Below are positions 32,011 to 40,943 of a stretch of 64,000 nucleotides of DNA, one piece after another. Numbering within the stretch: the stretch's first letter is position 1; each line of letters begins with the position of its first letter. Below the pieces are notes generated by a model that was not told the DNA's origin, did not search any database, and saw only the letters and a program-made list of their open reading frames with translations. The position numbers were made by a program, and so were the translations under genes. This stretch comes from Halorientalis marina (GTDB taxonomy: Archaea > Halobacteriota > Halobacteria > Halobacteriales > Haloarculaceae): contig NZ_CP095488.1 of assembly GCF_023028345.1 (NCBI RefSeq), positions 310,001 to 374,000 on the forward strand, written 5' to 3'.

Positions 32011-33317
32011 CACGTCGTCCCGTCGGTGGCCGCAGTCGGTCCTTCGCCGTCACTCTGGCCGTCGGAGCCGCCGCCGTCGGTACCGCTGTCTGGCGACCCG
32101 ACGTCGTCTCCTCCGCTGTCCGTGGACCCGTCGTCGGTGCTACCGGACGCCCCGGAGCCGCCGTCACCGTCCGACCCGTCGGCCGACTCGGTCGCGGAAC
32201 CGGCGGCACCGTCACCGTCGCTTCCGGCGTCTCCGCCACCGCCGCCCGATCCGTCCGCGGTGTTCTCGGATCCGCTCGTGGGGTCCTCGGCCTTGATCCC
32301 GTCGCCGTCCGGTTCGGACTCGTCGGCCTCGGTCCCGTCGTCGTCCGAGGGAGCATCGGTGTCCGTCGACCCGTCGCCGTCCGCGTCAGACTCGTCGGCC
32401 TCGGTCCCGTCGCGATCGGTCGACACTTTGGAGGTCGCGTCGGCCGCCGTGTCTGGGTAGTCCGTGTCTCCGTCGGTGACAGCCTCGTCGTCGCCGGTCG
32501 AGTCGAAGCCGTCGGTCGCCGTGTCGCCGTCTCCGGCCGCGTCGGCGTCCCCTGTGTCGTCATCCGACCCGTCCGGCGGTCCGCCTGCGTCGGCTGCCGT
32601 GTCTGGGTAGTCCGTGCCTCCGTCGGTGACGGCCTCGTCGTCGCCGGTCAAGTCGGAGCCGTCGGTCGCCGTGTCGTCGTCTCCGGCCGCGTCGGCGTCC
32701 CCGGTGCCGTCACCCGACCCATCCGGCGGTCCACCTGTGTCGGCCGACGCGTCGCCGTCGGCGTCACTGGTGGAATCGCTGTCCCCGCCGTCCGTGGCGT
32801 CGTCACTCGACACCGATCCGCCCGGCGTCGGTCCGGAATCGGTCTCGCCGTCGGGGGTCGTTGTGACACCGCCGCTCCCGTCGACCGGTGCGTCTCCGTC
32901 ACTGCCGTCCGCAATTGGCGGCGTCTCGGTACCGTCGGGATCGTCCGCAGCGTCGACATCATCGGCCCTGCCGTCCGGTCCGTCGGTATCGGTCCCGTCG
33001 TCGCCACCGGGTGATCCGGGGGTGGCCGACTCGTTGCCGGTGTGCTCGGTCGTACTGTTTCCGTCCTCCTCGGCGTCCGGTTCGTCACTCCCGTTCCCGT
33101 CGAGTGCGACAGGCTGACTGTCCTCGTCTTCGGCCAGCGGCCCGAACTCCTTGGGACCCGACCGGACGTCGAACCGGTCCGCGTCGACGTTGACCTCGAA
33201 GGTCGCTTCGAACCCCTCTTCGTCGGTGAGGAGGGCTGACGAACCGCCGACGCCGGTCGTCGCCGCTGCGAAGACCGCGACCGCGGCGACGAAGCAGGCG
33301 ACCGTCGCGCGGCTCAT
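32010..33317 (-). CDS. Asp/Gly/Ser-rich repeat surface protein with SipW-like leader
   Basis: A 435-residue secreted protein. The N-terminus has a hydrophobic signal (VACFVAAVAVFAAATTGVGG) followed by SSALLTDEE, the position and shape of the SipW motif (A-x-F-S-D-x-E) in its neighbours. A short folded part follows (FEATFEVNVDADRFDV). From residue about 70 to the end it is a low-complexity Asp/Gly/Ser/Thr chain with two 50-residue tandem repeats. It could be a highly charged spacer or matrix polymer on the cell surface. Overlaps of 4 bases on both sides tie it to the signal peptidase and the small membrane protein. Confidence 0.75.
   Translation of the reverse strand: MSRATVACFVAAVAVFAAATTGVGGSSALLTDEEGFEATFEVNVDADRFDVRSGPKEFGPLAEDEDSQPVALDGNGSDEPDAEEDGNSTTEHTGNESATPGSPGGDDGTDTDGPDGRADDVDAADDPDGTETPPIADGSDGDAPVDGSGGVTTTPDGETDSGPTPGGSVSSDDATDGGDSDSTSDADGDASADTGGPPDGSGDGTGDADAAGDDDTATDGSDLTGDDEAVTDGGTDYPDTAADAGGPPDGSDDDTGDADAAGDGDTATDGFDSTGDDEAVTDGDTDYPDTAADATSKVSTDRDGTEADESDADGDGSTDTDAPSDDDGTEADESEPDGDGIKAEDPTSGSENTADGSGGGGGDAGSDGDGAAGSATESADGSDGDGGSGASGSTDDGSTDSGGDDVGSPDSGTDGGGSDGQSDGEGPTAATDGTT
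32437..32736. repeat. two tandem 150-bp repeats in the Asp-rich surface protein
   Basis: Starting GCGTCGGCCGCCGTGTCTGG at 32437 and GCGTCGGCTGCCGTGTCTGG at 32587, the units are exactly 150 bases apart and nearly identical. Each encodes a 50-residue Asp-rich repeat containing GGPPDGS and TDYPDTAADA. Confidence 0.8.
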
Positions 33318-34363
33318 CGCTCCGCCTCCGGATCGGTGTCATCGTCCGCGCCGCCGTCCGCCGTCGTCCTGCTCGCCCCACTTGCGACACCGCCGTCAGT
33401 CTCGGGCATCGGCCAGTCGGACCGCCCGGCATCGTCGGCCGCCGCGGCCGCAGCGCGGGCGTTCCTGGTCGTGTACCACGCGTGGGCGGTCACCCAGCCG
33501 GTGAACAGCAGGCCGAGCAGGCCGGCGGTCAGCGCGCCGACCGAGATCGGATTGGGCGCCCCGACCGTCGTCACCTCCACGTAGACGTTCCACGCGGCGT
33601 AGGCGACCAGCGCGAGCGACGCGAGGAGACTGAGTTTCAGGTCCGCGACTGCAAGGGTCACCGACGCCGGCCCCGCCGGCCCGGTAGCCGTTGCCGGCGC
33701 TGTCGACCGAACCTCGCTCTCACTGTCCCGTGTCTGTGTCATGGTGTCCTCGTCACTTCTTTCGTCGCCGTCAGTCCGGTTGCCGCTCTTTTTTTCCGAC
33801 TCGGCCGCGGCGACCGGATCGGAGTCGTCATTCCCACCCGCTTTCTCCTCACCGTCGCGGGCTCGCGCCCACGAGAGGAGTTCGTTGGCGAGCAACAGGA
33901 CCAGCGGTACCAGCACGAGCACGACGTAGCCGACCGGCGTGTTCGCCCAGAGGATCACGTGCCCGATTAGCGGAATCGTGAGGACGACCCGGCCGAGCAC
34001 GTTCTCCGGCGAGACAGGGCGGGCGTCGGCGTCCTCGTTCGCGTCGCCTTTCGTCACCCACTGTCCATCCTGCTCGCCGACGATCCGGTGGGTCACCGGC
34101 ACGTCGCTGTCTTCTGAGAACGTGATAACGTCACCCACCCCGACCGACGCCGAGGCGTCGACAATCACCACGTCGCCGGGCGCGATGTCCGGTTCCATGC
34201 TCCCCGAGAGGGTGACGAAGCCGTGGTCCGCGCCAATCACCTGCGGCACCGCGAAGACAGCGAACGGCACGACCACCGCGATCACCAGGAGCGTCCCGAG
34301 AACGGCCCCGACCTGGCGTGGCGACGGGGCCATCGCAGCCACGCGCCGCGTCCGGTCGCTCAT
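33314..34363 (-). CDS. SipW-type archaeal signal peptidase I
   Basis: A 349-residue membrane protein. A first helix (VLGTLLVIAVVVPFAVFAV) is followed by the catalytic box: Ser in LSGSMEPDIAPGDVVIVD, His in VTHRIVGEQDG (the archaeal/SipW Ser-His type rather than Ser-Lys) and KGDANEDAD. A second helix, a charged linker and two C-terminal helices follow. ATG 34363 overlaps the upstream stop as ATGA. SipW enzymes process TasA-type subunits, matching the leaders encoded around it. The longer C-terminal membrane part is unusual. Confidence 0.9.
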   Translation of the reverse strand: MSDRTRRVAAMAPSPRQVGAVLGTLLVIAVVVPFAVFAVPQVIGADHGFVTLSGSMEPDIAPGDVVIVDASASVGVGDVITFSEDSDVPVTHRIVGEQDGQWVTKGDANEDADARPVSPENVLGRVVLTIPLIGHVILWANTPVGYVVLVLVPLVLLLANELLSWARARDGEEKAGGNDDSDPVAAAESEKKSGNRTDGDERSDEDTMTQTRDSESEVRSTAPATATGPAGPASVTLAVADLKLSLLASLALVAYAAWNVYVEVTTVGAPNPISVGALTAGLLGLLFTGWVTAHAWYTTRNARAAAAAADDAGRSDWPMPETDGGVASGASRTTADGGADDDTDPEAER

Positions 34364-35517
34364 CGCCCCCTCCCCGGCCGGTCCGGGCGGCCCCGTCCGG
34401 GACCGCCGACGCTCGCCGCGGGTTCGACCAGGTCGTCCGGACAGTCGCGCCCGGCCTCCGGCGCGCACACCTTCACCAGCACGTAGCTGATCCCGTAGCG
34501 CTCGCCACTGTTCGGGTTCTCCGGCGCATAGACCAGTCCGTCGACGGTTCCTTCGAGGGAACCAGTCTCGGTCCCGCGCGCGTCCGACTTGCGGCCGTAC
34601 CGCTTGTCGCGCTGCCCGCCCTTGACCTGGACCTCACAGAGCGGCGGAACCGCACCGCCAGCTGCGTGACTGTCGGTGGCGACCACCTCGAAGGCGACGC
34701 CCGACTCGCCGTCCGTGTCGGTCACATGGATGCCGTAGCCAACCACACCTTCGGTGAAGTCGTAGGTTCGTCCGGCGGTGAACCCATCGTCGTCGATCTC
34801 GACTTTCCCGATGGCCCAGCAGCAGTCACAGGCAGTCACCGGCTCGCAGGTCTCGACGTCGACGGTCCCGAACGGATTGCTGTCGGGGTCGGTGTTGCGA
34901 CACTGCGTCGCCGCGACGTACAGCGGGAGGCCCGTCGTCCCCTCGCCGACGAACAATCCGAGATCGTATTCCACGAGGACGAACAGTTCATCGGTGAGAC
35001 ACCCGTTCTCGTCCGTCGAGGTGGCCGGAGCGAGTCGCTCACCGGCCCGGAACCGTTCGGCCACGTCCCGGAGCGATCCCTCGGCGATGATCGTGTCGAC
35101 CGTCCCGTCGGGGGTGGCGTAGGACAGCCGTAGGTCGAGGACCTCCGCCAGCGGATCCGGCTCGGGACACGCCGTCTGCAGCCAGAGGCTGACCGGGTTG
35201 TTGACCCCGCCCTCGGGCCGGGGGAGCGCGAACCGGACGAGCATACTCCCGCGGGGCTCGTCGTCGTCGAGGGTCTCGACGGGCACGTCGATGCGCGGGC
35301 CGTCGACGACGCCGTCCGGGTCCGACGGGTCGATCCCGCCGACCGCACCGGGACCCGAGACGAGCCAGTACTCGACACGCAGATCGACGATGCCGGTCGT
35401 CAGCCGTTTCCGGCCGGTCTCGACGTCGCCTAGCAGCGCGCCGGTCCCGGTCCAGGTCAGCGCGCCGGCACCGCCGGCGGCCAGGGACGCGAGCACGTGC
35501 CGTCGGGTCAGGCTCAT
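34360..35517 (-). CDS. Tat-exported accessory protein of the SipW/TasA-like cluster
   Basis: A 385-residue protein starting MSLTRRHVLASLAAGGAGAL, a twin-arginine leader, followed by GTGALLGDVETGRKRLTTGI, a SipW-like cleavage neighbourhood and first strand. The body is beta-rich with several cysteines, including CDCCWAIGKVE and ACPEPDP. The C-terminus is Gly/Pro/Arg-rich (PGRGRPDRPGRGR). The gene is coupled by ATGA overlaps to the genes on both sides. It may be a minor pilin or cap; no enzyme motif is visible. Confidence 0.75.
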   Translation of the reverse strand: MSLTRRHVLASLAAGGAGALTWTGTGALLGDVETGRKRLTTGIVDLRVEYWLVSGPGAVGGIDPSDPDGVVDGPRIDVPVETLDDDEPRGSMLVRFALPRPEGGVNNPVSLWLQTACPEPDPLAEVLDLRLSYATPDGTVDTIIAEGSLRDVAERFRAGERLAPATSTDENGCLTDELFVLVEYDLGLFVGEGTTGLPLYVAATQCRNTDPDSNPFGTVDVETCEPVTACDCCWAIGKVEIDDDGFTAGRTYDFTEGVVGYGIHVTDTDGESGVAFEVVATDSHAAGGAVPPLCEVQVKGGQRDKRYGRKSDARGTETGSLEGTVDGLVYAPENPNSGERYGISYVLVKVCAPEAGRDCPDDLVEPAASVGGPGRGRPDRPGRGR

Positions 35518-36320
35518 CGCTCCTCCGTGAACGGGCTCTCGCTGTCGACCGGCACCGCGCCGAACGCCACGTCGAAGGCGACGCTGTCGCCCTGCGACCG
35601 GTTCGTCGCCGCGTCGTACGTGAACGTCCACGCGAGCGCGACACACCGACTCTGCCCCGGGTCGAGTCCCGTGAGTCCGAGCAAGCCCGTCGCCGACCCG
35701 GCGTCGCTCGTCGCGCCGAAGGCCTCGCTCAGCGGGGCCCGTGCCACCAACGGCCCCTCGAGGTCCTCATCGAACTGCTTGGTCCCGTCACAGGAACCCA
35801 GCGGCGACCCGTCCTTCCAGCCCTCGACGAGGAGCTCTTCGTCGAGTTCCCCGTCGTCGACCGTCGTGTCGCCGGCCGCCGCTTCTGGGCCGTTGATACC
35901 GCTCTCGTCGTCGCCGGTCACGGTGGCTCGGAACCACACGTCGACTGGCTCCGGCACGAAATCCGCGTCCGCGACCGCTTCGAGACCGACGACAAGGACT
36001 CCCTCGTCGCCCGGCAACACGTCGCCGACCGAGAGCACCGGGCCCGAGGCATCCGTGACGTACGTTGCCTCAGTGACGTAGGCCGGGGCCTGATCGGGAT
36101 CGAGCGTCTCGTCGAGGCTCGCAGTCGTCCCGGCCTGGTTCTCCCGGAAGTCGCCGTTGTACCGCTCGTACCAGGCGACCCTGACCCGCCGGTCGTCGAG
36201 GTCCCCGGTCGCCGCGTACGTGTAGTGGCTGAACTCCGGCCCCCCGTGGCCGCCCAACACACCGACACCGAGCGTGCCGATGCCGATGGTCCCCAATAGT
36301 TTCCGTCGTGTCAGTTGCAT
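35514..36320 (-). CDS. Tat-exported TasA-like accessory subunit
   Basis: A 268-residue protein with a twin-arginine leader (MQLTRRKLLGTIGIGTLGVG) and a beta-rich body. Its C-terminus, CVALAWTFTYDAATNRSQGD then SVAFDVAFGAV, follows the same pattern as the ends of the three TasA-like proteins downstream of the promoter (C..L.W.. ... QGDSVAFD). Hence it is a diverged member of the same fold. It starts the tightly coupled 3' part of the cluster, 217 bases after the vWA gene. Confidence 0.75.
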   Translation of the reverse strand: MQLTRRKLLGTIGIGTLGVGVLGGHGGPEFSHYTYAATGDLDDRRVRVAWYERYNGDFRENQAGTTASLDETLDPDQAPAYVTEATYVTDASGPVLSVGDVLPGDEGVLVVGLEAVADADFVPEPVDVWFRATVTGDDESGINGPEAAAGDTTVDDGELDEELLVEGWKDGSPLGSCDGTKQFDEDLEGPLVARAPLSEAFGATSDAGSATGLLGLTGLDPGQSRCVALAWTFTYDAATNRSQGDSVAFDVAFGAVPVDSESPFTEER

Positions 36321-36537
36321 TGTTGTCTCTCCGTGTCGTCGTTCGCTACTCGCTCCTGGTCACCTGCCGGCATAGGTATGGAGTCCCCGCCGGCCGGTAC
36401 GGTCGCCCTGCGGACCGACCCCCAGGCCATCGACCGGTGGTACGGTGTCCGTACACCCGCACTCGTCGGCCCCACCGCCCCGTCCCAAACCGGGAAACGA
36501 AAACCGTGTGGACGACCGTGAAAGCCGGCCTGGTGGC

Positions 36538-38244
36538 TCAGGCGCCCATCGGCCCGCTGCCGTCGTTGTTGCGCTCCTGCTCAGTGTAGAAGCCCAGGTC
36601 GAACGACACCGTGTCGCCCTGGACTTCGTTGCCGACATCGAAGGGAAGTTCCCACTCGAGTGCGACGCAGTGCATCACGCCGTCACCGCGGAACGCGTCG
36701 CGGTCTTCGTCGTCGGCCGGGTCCGACAGTTCGTCGTACAGCGTCGCGCGGTTGCCGTCGAGCGGGATGCCGTTACCCTCCGCGAGCTCGGCGAGGACGT
36801 TCGCGAGCGTGTCCTCCATGATGATTTTCTCCTGTGTCGCCAGCGCGGCGAGGTTGCCAAACACCGTCGAGATGTTCAGCGGGTCGTCGAGGTCGTAGAA
36901 GAACGCTGGGGCGCCGCCCGCCCCGCCAGCTGGACCGGCCATCGCCTGCAGCGTGCTGGCGCTGCCGTTCACGTTGATCGTGTACACTTCGGTCGCGGGG
37001 GTTGGCGACGCCGCACGGGCGTCGGCCGCTGCATCGGTAGGCGAGGAGAACTGGGTGCTGCCGGTCCCGTTGAACGACTCCCCGTCCGAGAGGACGATGT
37101 TCCGGGCCACCGCGCTGGGGCGGCCGTTCGTGGCCAGTTCGCCCTGTGCGTCGTCGATGCCCTCGCCGATGTAGGTGCCCGTCGCGATACCGCTGCCCGC
37201 GAACGGGTCCGGGTTGCCGTCGCCGTCGGTCGGAGTCGAGCCCGCGCCACCGCTCACGACGTTGGCGAGCTTTTGTCGCAGGCCCGAGAGCGCGCCGTCG
37301 ACAACGGACAGGTCGTTGGTCAGGGGCTGCAAGATGCCGGTCCGGGGCTCGTTGTCGCCGCTCTTCTCGCCGTCGAAGTACGCGACACCGACCTCAACGT
37401 CCGCGTTCGCGTTCTGGAGGAAGTCGATGAACTGTCGGGTGCCGAGCTCGACGAGGTCGATCTTCGTCGTCTCGCTGTAGGTGGTCCCGTTGGTCGTGAT
37501 GTCGTCGTCGTTGACCACGCCGCCGAACTGGTCGTACAGCATCGAGCCGGAGAAGTCGAGCGTGAGCATGATGTCGACCGGCTCCGCGGAGTCGTAGACG
37601 TTGTCACAGTCCTCGTCGTACCAGAGCCGCGCGTTGATCGCGTTCGCGAGGTCCGGCACTTGGTTCGTGTCGACGGCGAGTTCGGGGTCGGTGTCGACAC
37701 CCTCGCTCTCGCTCACGCCGTCGGCCTGCATCCAGATGTAGCCGGAGTTGTCACAGAGGTGGAGGCTGAACGTGATTTCGCCCGAGTCGCCGGGCTTCAC
37801 GTCGGCCAACTGGACGAGTGAGTTTATCTCGTTGCCCGTCGTCGGGTCAACACCGAACTCCGCTTCCGAGAGCGGCGGGATGTTGTCACAGTCCAACGAC
37901 GGGATGTTCGCACCGTTGCTGTCCTCGTCCTCCTCGTCCGGGAAGTCGCTGTACCTGATTTGACCAGCGGCGTTGTCGGCAGCGATGGACTGTTCGCCGT
38001 CGCCGTCGTGGTCGGGGTGGGCGTTGACGAACATCGTCTCGCCGTTCATGCGGTAGTGCTGTTGCCAGTCGACCAGCAGGTCGAGTTCACCGGCGACGAG
38101 GCTGTTGTTCGTGAACGCTTCGCGGTCACTGAAGAACGCGGAGGTGCCGAGCCCAGCACCGGCCGATGCGACGCCCACGGCACCGAGCCCGGCCAGCACT
38201 TTCCGCCGGCTGAGGTTGTAGAGTTGTGTCTTTTCGTCTGTCAT
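36538..38244 (-). CDS. TasA-like surface subunit with von Willebrand A domain (1)
   Basis: A 568-residue protein. The leader LSRRKVLAGLGAVGVASAGA is twin-arginine-like and ends in SAFFSDREAF, the SipW-type motif. The first TasA-like part contains VKPGDSGEITFSLHLCDNSG. A vWA domain follows from about residue 245 with the MIDAS motif DFSGSM and later VLSDGESF. The end CVALEWELPFDVGNEVQGDT, then VSFDLGFYTEQERNND, is the shared terminal module. The vWA domain is inserted between the halves of the TasA-like fold. It probably displays an adhesive domain on a surface fibre. ATG 38244 chosen to match its paralogue's MTDD start. Confidence 0.85.
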   Translation of the reverse strand: MTDEKTQLYNLSRRKVLAGLGAVGVASAGAGLGTSAFFSDREAFTNNSLVAGELDLLVDWQQHYRMNGETMFVNAHPDHDGDGEQSIAADNAAGQIRYSDFPDEEDEDSNGANIPSLDCDNIPPLSEAEFGVDPTTGNEINSLVQLADVKPGDSGEITFSLHLCDNSGYIWMQADGVSESEGVDTDPELAVDTNQVPDLANAINARLWYDEDCDNVYDSAEPVDIMLTLDFSGSMLYDQFGGVVNDDDITTNGTTYSETTKIDLVELGTRQFIDFLQNANADVEVGVAYFDGEKSGDNEPRTGILQPLTNDLSVVDGALSGLRQKLANVVSGGAGSTPTDGDGNPDPFAGSGIATGTYIGEGIDDAQGELATNGRPSAVARNIVLSDGESFNGTGSTQFSSPTDAAADARAASPTPATEVYTINVNGSASTLQAMAGPAGGAGGAPAFFYDLDDPLNISTVFGNLAALATQEKIIMEDTLANVLAELAEGNGIPLDGNRATLYDELSDPADDEDRDAFRGDGVMHCVALEWELPFDVGNEVQGDTVSFDLGFYTEQERNNDGSGPMGA

Positions 38245-38307
38245 GATTGGTTTGTCTGATTTGTTGGTGGTACGTGAGTACCGTTCTGCCAAAGACGGGA
38301 GATGACG

Positions 38308-39738
38308 CTACAGCGCCGTCCCGAACGGTGTGTCGGTGTTTCGGCTCTGTTCGGCGTCGACGTCGATGTCAAAGACGACGGAGTCGGACTGGACCTGGTT
38401 GCCGACCTCGAAGGGGAGTTCCCACTCGAAGCCGATGCACTGGGTCGTCGCACCCGGGTACGGTTGCGTGCCGTCTTCCTGGCGGTTCCCGTCGAGGAGG
38501 AAACCGTCGGAGAGGACGTCGAAGACTTCGGTCATCGTCCCTTCGAGTATCTTCTGCTCGCCATCGAGGACGATCTGTGCAATCTCCGCGTAGACGGTGT
38601 CGAGGTCAGCGGGGTCGGGGGCGACGAACGCGTCGTCCGGTGACGTCGCGATGTTGTTCTCGAGGAACGAGGTTGCCGCACCGGCGCCGAGTGCGATAGT
38701 GAAGATGCGGATCCCGGCGTCCTTCGCGGCGGTAGCCGCGTCGGTGGCCGGGCCCGAATTGTTCGGGACGCCGTCCGAGAGGACGATCATCACCTTCGAG
38801 GCACCGGCCGTCGCGTTGGTGCCGTTGAGGAGTTCGTCCGCGCCCTCGTCGATACCGGCGGTCATGTTCGTCCCCCCGCCTGCGGAGTAGTTGTCGATGG
38901 CGTCTTTGACGGCCTGGTAGTCGGTCGTCAACTCCTGGTCGAGCGACGCGGAGGAGGCGAAGGAGATCGCGGCCGCCTCGTCCGGCGATGAAAGGTTGTC
39001 GACGAAGTTCTTCGCGGCAAACTGTAGGTCGCCGATTTCTCCGCTCATCGAACCGGACGTGTCACTGACGAGCGCCACTTCCAGTTCGTTCTGTTGTCCG
39101 GTGCCAGTGGGCTCGTAGACGTTGTCACAGTCCTCGTCGTACCAGACACAGACCTCGATTTCGTCCGCGAGTTCGCCGATGCCGTCGTTGTCAGCACCCT
39201 CTGCGGCAATTTCGGGGTCTGTTTGACCGTTCTCCGCGTTCTCGGTGATGTCTCCCGACAGCTGGAGGTACGCGGGGTTGTCACAGATGTGGAAGCTGAT
39301 GGTAACCTCGCCGGAGTCACCGGGTTTGACGTCGTCGAGCGTGAACACCGGCATCTCGTCACCGTTGATGAGGTACTCGTCGGCTTCCGGGGAACAGAAG
39401 TCGAACGTCTCGCTCTGGACAAGCTGTTCCCACTCCTGCATGTCCGCAGGCGTCGGGGCCTGCCCGAGCAGGTAGACGCCGTCGCCGAGGTCCTCGGCGT
39501 CGGGGTAGTTCTGCTGAATCGCACTCAGACGGCCCTCGCCGCCGGAGTACGTCGCCTTGTAGTCGAGTTTGAGATCGAGCGTCCCAGCAGTGAGGGAGTT
39601 GTTCCCGAACACCTCGGTGTCGCTGAAATACGCCGAGGTGCCGAGCCCAGCGCCGACGGACGCGGCGCCCACTGCGCCGAGTCCGGCCAGCACTTTCCGC
39701 CGGCTGAGGTCGTGTAGTTGTGGTTTGTCGGATGCCAT
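38308..39738 (-). CDS. TasA-like surface subunit with von Willebrand A domain (2)
   Basis: A 476-residue paralogue of the preceding protein. The leader LSRRKVLAGLGAVGAASVGA ends in SAYFSDTEVFGNNSLTAGTL. The TasA-like first half has VKPGDSGEVTISFHICDNPA; the vWA insert (residues about 220-400) has the MIDAS motif DTSGSMSGE and IVLSDGVPNNSG; the terminal module is FEWELPFEVGNQVQSDSVVF ... QSRNTDTPF. Same operon, 63 bases from the next gene. It is shorter in the part before the vWA domain. Likely a second adhesive decoration subunit. Confidence 0.85.
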   Translation of the reverse strand: MASDKPQLHDLSRRKVLAGLGAVGAASVGAGLGTSAYFSDTEVFGNNSLTAGTLDLKLDYKATYSGGEGRLSAIQQNYPDAEDLGDGVYLLGQAPTPADMQEWEQLVQSETFDFCSPEADEYLINGDEMPVFTLDDVKPGDSGEVTISFHICDNPAYLQLSGDITENAENGQTDPEIAAEGADNDGIGELADEIEVCVWYDEDCDNVYEPTGTGQQNELEVALVSDTSGSMSGEIGDLQFAAKNFVDNLSSPDEAAAISFASSASLDQELTTDYQAVKDAIDNYSAGGGTNMTAGIDEGADELLNGTNATAGASKVMIVLSDGVPNNSGPATDAATAAKDAGIRIFTIALGAGAATSFLENNIATSPDDAFVAPDPADLDTVYAEIAQIVLDGEQKILEGTMTEVFDVLSDGFLLDGNRQEDGTQPYPGATTQCIGFEWELPFEVGNQVQSDSVVFDIDVDAEQSRNTDTPFGTAL

Positions 39739-39747
39739 GTGCGTTGA

Positions 39748-40641
39748 TTATGGGGAGGTCCCGTTGGTCTGGTTCCCGCTCACGTTGTTCGCGAACGGGG
39801 TGTCGTTGTTCCGGACCTGTTCGGTCTTGAACACGAGGTCGAAGGCGACGCTGTCTCCCTGCACCACGTTGCCGACTTCGTAGGGCAACTCGAGGAGGAG
39901 ACAGAACTCGTAGACGTCGGCGTCGTTGTCGGCGTCGCCGACGACCGCCAGCTCGCCAGCGTCGTCTTTGATCATGTAGCCGCCATTTGCCACGTCGAGA
40001 ATGTCGTTGGCCTCACGCGCAGTGGTGTGGTGTTGGTCAGCATCGACGACACCGTCGAGGTCGGGCTCGCCGTATGCGAGCGGGATGATGTCGCTGTTGT
40101 TGTTGAACACCGGGTCGAGAACGTTGAGGTCGGATTTCATCCCGGTGCCGTCGGTGGCACCGTTGTACTCCTGCCAGACGGTCGTCAAGAGGAACTCGCC
40201 CAGGTCGGCGTCGTTGTCGGCGTCGCCCTCCGCGTCCTGTTCGGGTTCGGGGTTGGCGCCGCCAGCTTCGGCGAAGTTCTCCGTGCACACCTGCACGTAG
40301 CCGGGGTTGTCGCCGACTTCGATCTCGAAGCAGATGATGCCCCAGTCGCCGGGCTTGATGTCGTCGATTTGCAGACCCATCACCGCGTCCTCGCTATCGG
40401 CGACGACGGATAGGTCGAGTCCGCCCTCGTTCACCCAGTACTCGTTAGCGGCCACCAGGTTCGCGGTGACGCTCATGTCGAGGGTCCCCGCGGTGAGGCT
40501 GTTATCCGAGAAGGATTCGGTGTCGCTGAAGAACGCGGAAGTACCGAGACCTGCGCCCACGGAGGCAAGGCCCACGGCACCGAGACCGGCGAGCATTTTG
40601 CGGCGAGAGAGGTCGTACAGTTTCGGGTTGTCGTCTGTCAT
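39748..40641 (-). CDS. TasA-like major fibre subunit candidate
   Basis: A 297-residue protein without a vWA domain. Leader LSRRKMLAGLGAVGLASVGA, then SAFFSDTESFSDNSLTAGTL (SipW motif and first strand). The core contains IKPGDWGIICFEIEVGDNPG, and the end is LELPYEVGNVVQGDSVAFDL then TEQVRNNDTPF. As the first gene after the promoter and the simplest member, it is the best candidate for the most abundant fibre subunit. TasA-type subunits polymerise by donor-strand exchange of the N-terminal strand after SipW cleavage; that this happens here is inference. Confidence 0.82.
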   Translation of the reverse strand: MTDDNPKLYDLSRRKMLAGLGAVGLASVGAGLGTSAFFSDTESFSDNSLTAGTLDMSVTANLVAANEYWVNEGGLDLSVVADSEDAVMGLQIDDIKPGDWGIICFEIEVGDNPGYVQVCTENFAEAGGANPEPEQDAEGDADNDADLGEFLLTTVWQEYNGATDGTGMKSDLNVLDPVFNNNSDIIPLAYGEPDLDGVVDADQHHTTAREANDILDVANGGYMIKDDAGELAVVGDADNDADVYEFCLLLELPYEVGNVVQGDSVAFDLVFKTEQVRNNDTPFANNVSGNQTNGTSP

Positions 40642-40943
40642 GATTGGTTCCACCCCGGCCCGGTCGCATCCCATCGAGGACCGACCGGGTCGGGTTACCT
40701 CCCTCCAGGCGGGATGGGGTTTTACTTATGCAGTGATTCAGCCGTTTCGAGCCCTCAAACAGCTGTCCGTACGGTCTCGATACCGGTTTCGACCCCCCGG
40801 AATATGGCGACCGTATCGCTCCCAGCCGGCCGCGTAGTCGGGTCGTACCGCTCTGTCCGGACACCGTACCGTCTCGTAACAGGTCGCTGTCGTCTCGGTA
40901 CGCCGACTATACGTATTATCCCGGCGCACGTCACTGGAAGCTA
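40642..40943. promoter_or_regulatory. divergent promoter region of the TasA-like operon and its regulator
   Basis: A TATA-like TGCATAAGTAAAAC (minus strand, near 40722-40736) serves the TasA-like operon, about 85 bases before its ATG. On the plus strand TATACGTATTAT at 40911-40922 lies about 25 bases before ATG 40944 (leaderless). Between them two related blocks occur: TGTCCGTACGGTCTCGATA at 40764 and ACACCGTACCGTCTCGTAA at 40861, plausible operator sites. No coding frame is credible here. Confidence 0.5.

Noticed and set aside
31974-33014. A 346-residue Val/Gly/Arg-rich plus frame and other long frames over the Asp-rich gene
   Set aside because: All frames stay open here because of low-complexity GC-rich repeats; the minus frame has a leader, a SipW-like motif and 4-base couplings to neighbours.
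36445-37821. A 458-residue plus frame across the first vWA gene
   Set aside because: It is antisense to a gene with leader, MIDAS motif and conserved end; composition is Val/Arg/Asp shadow-like.
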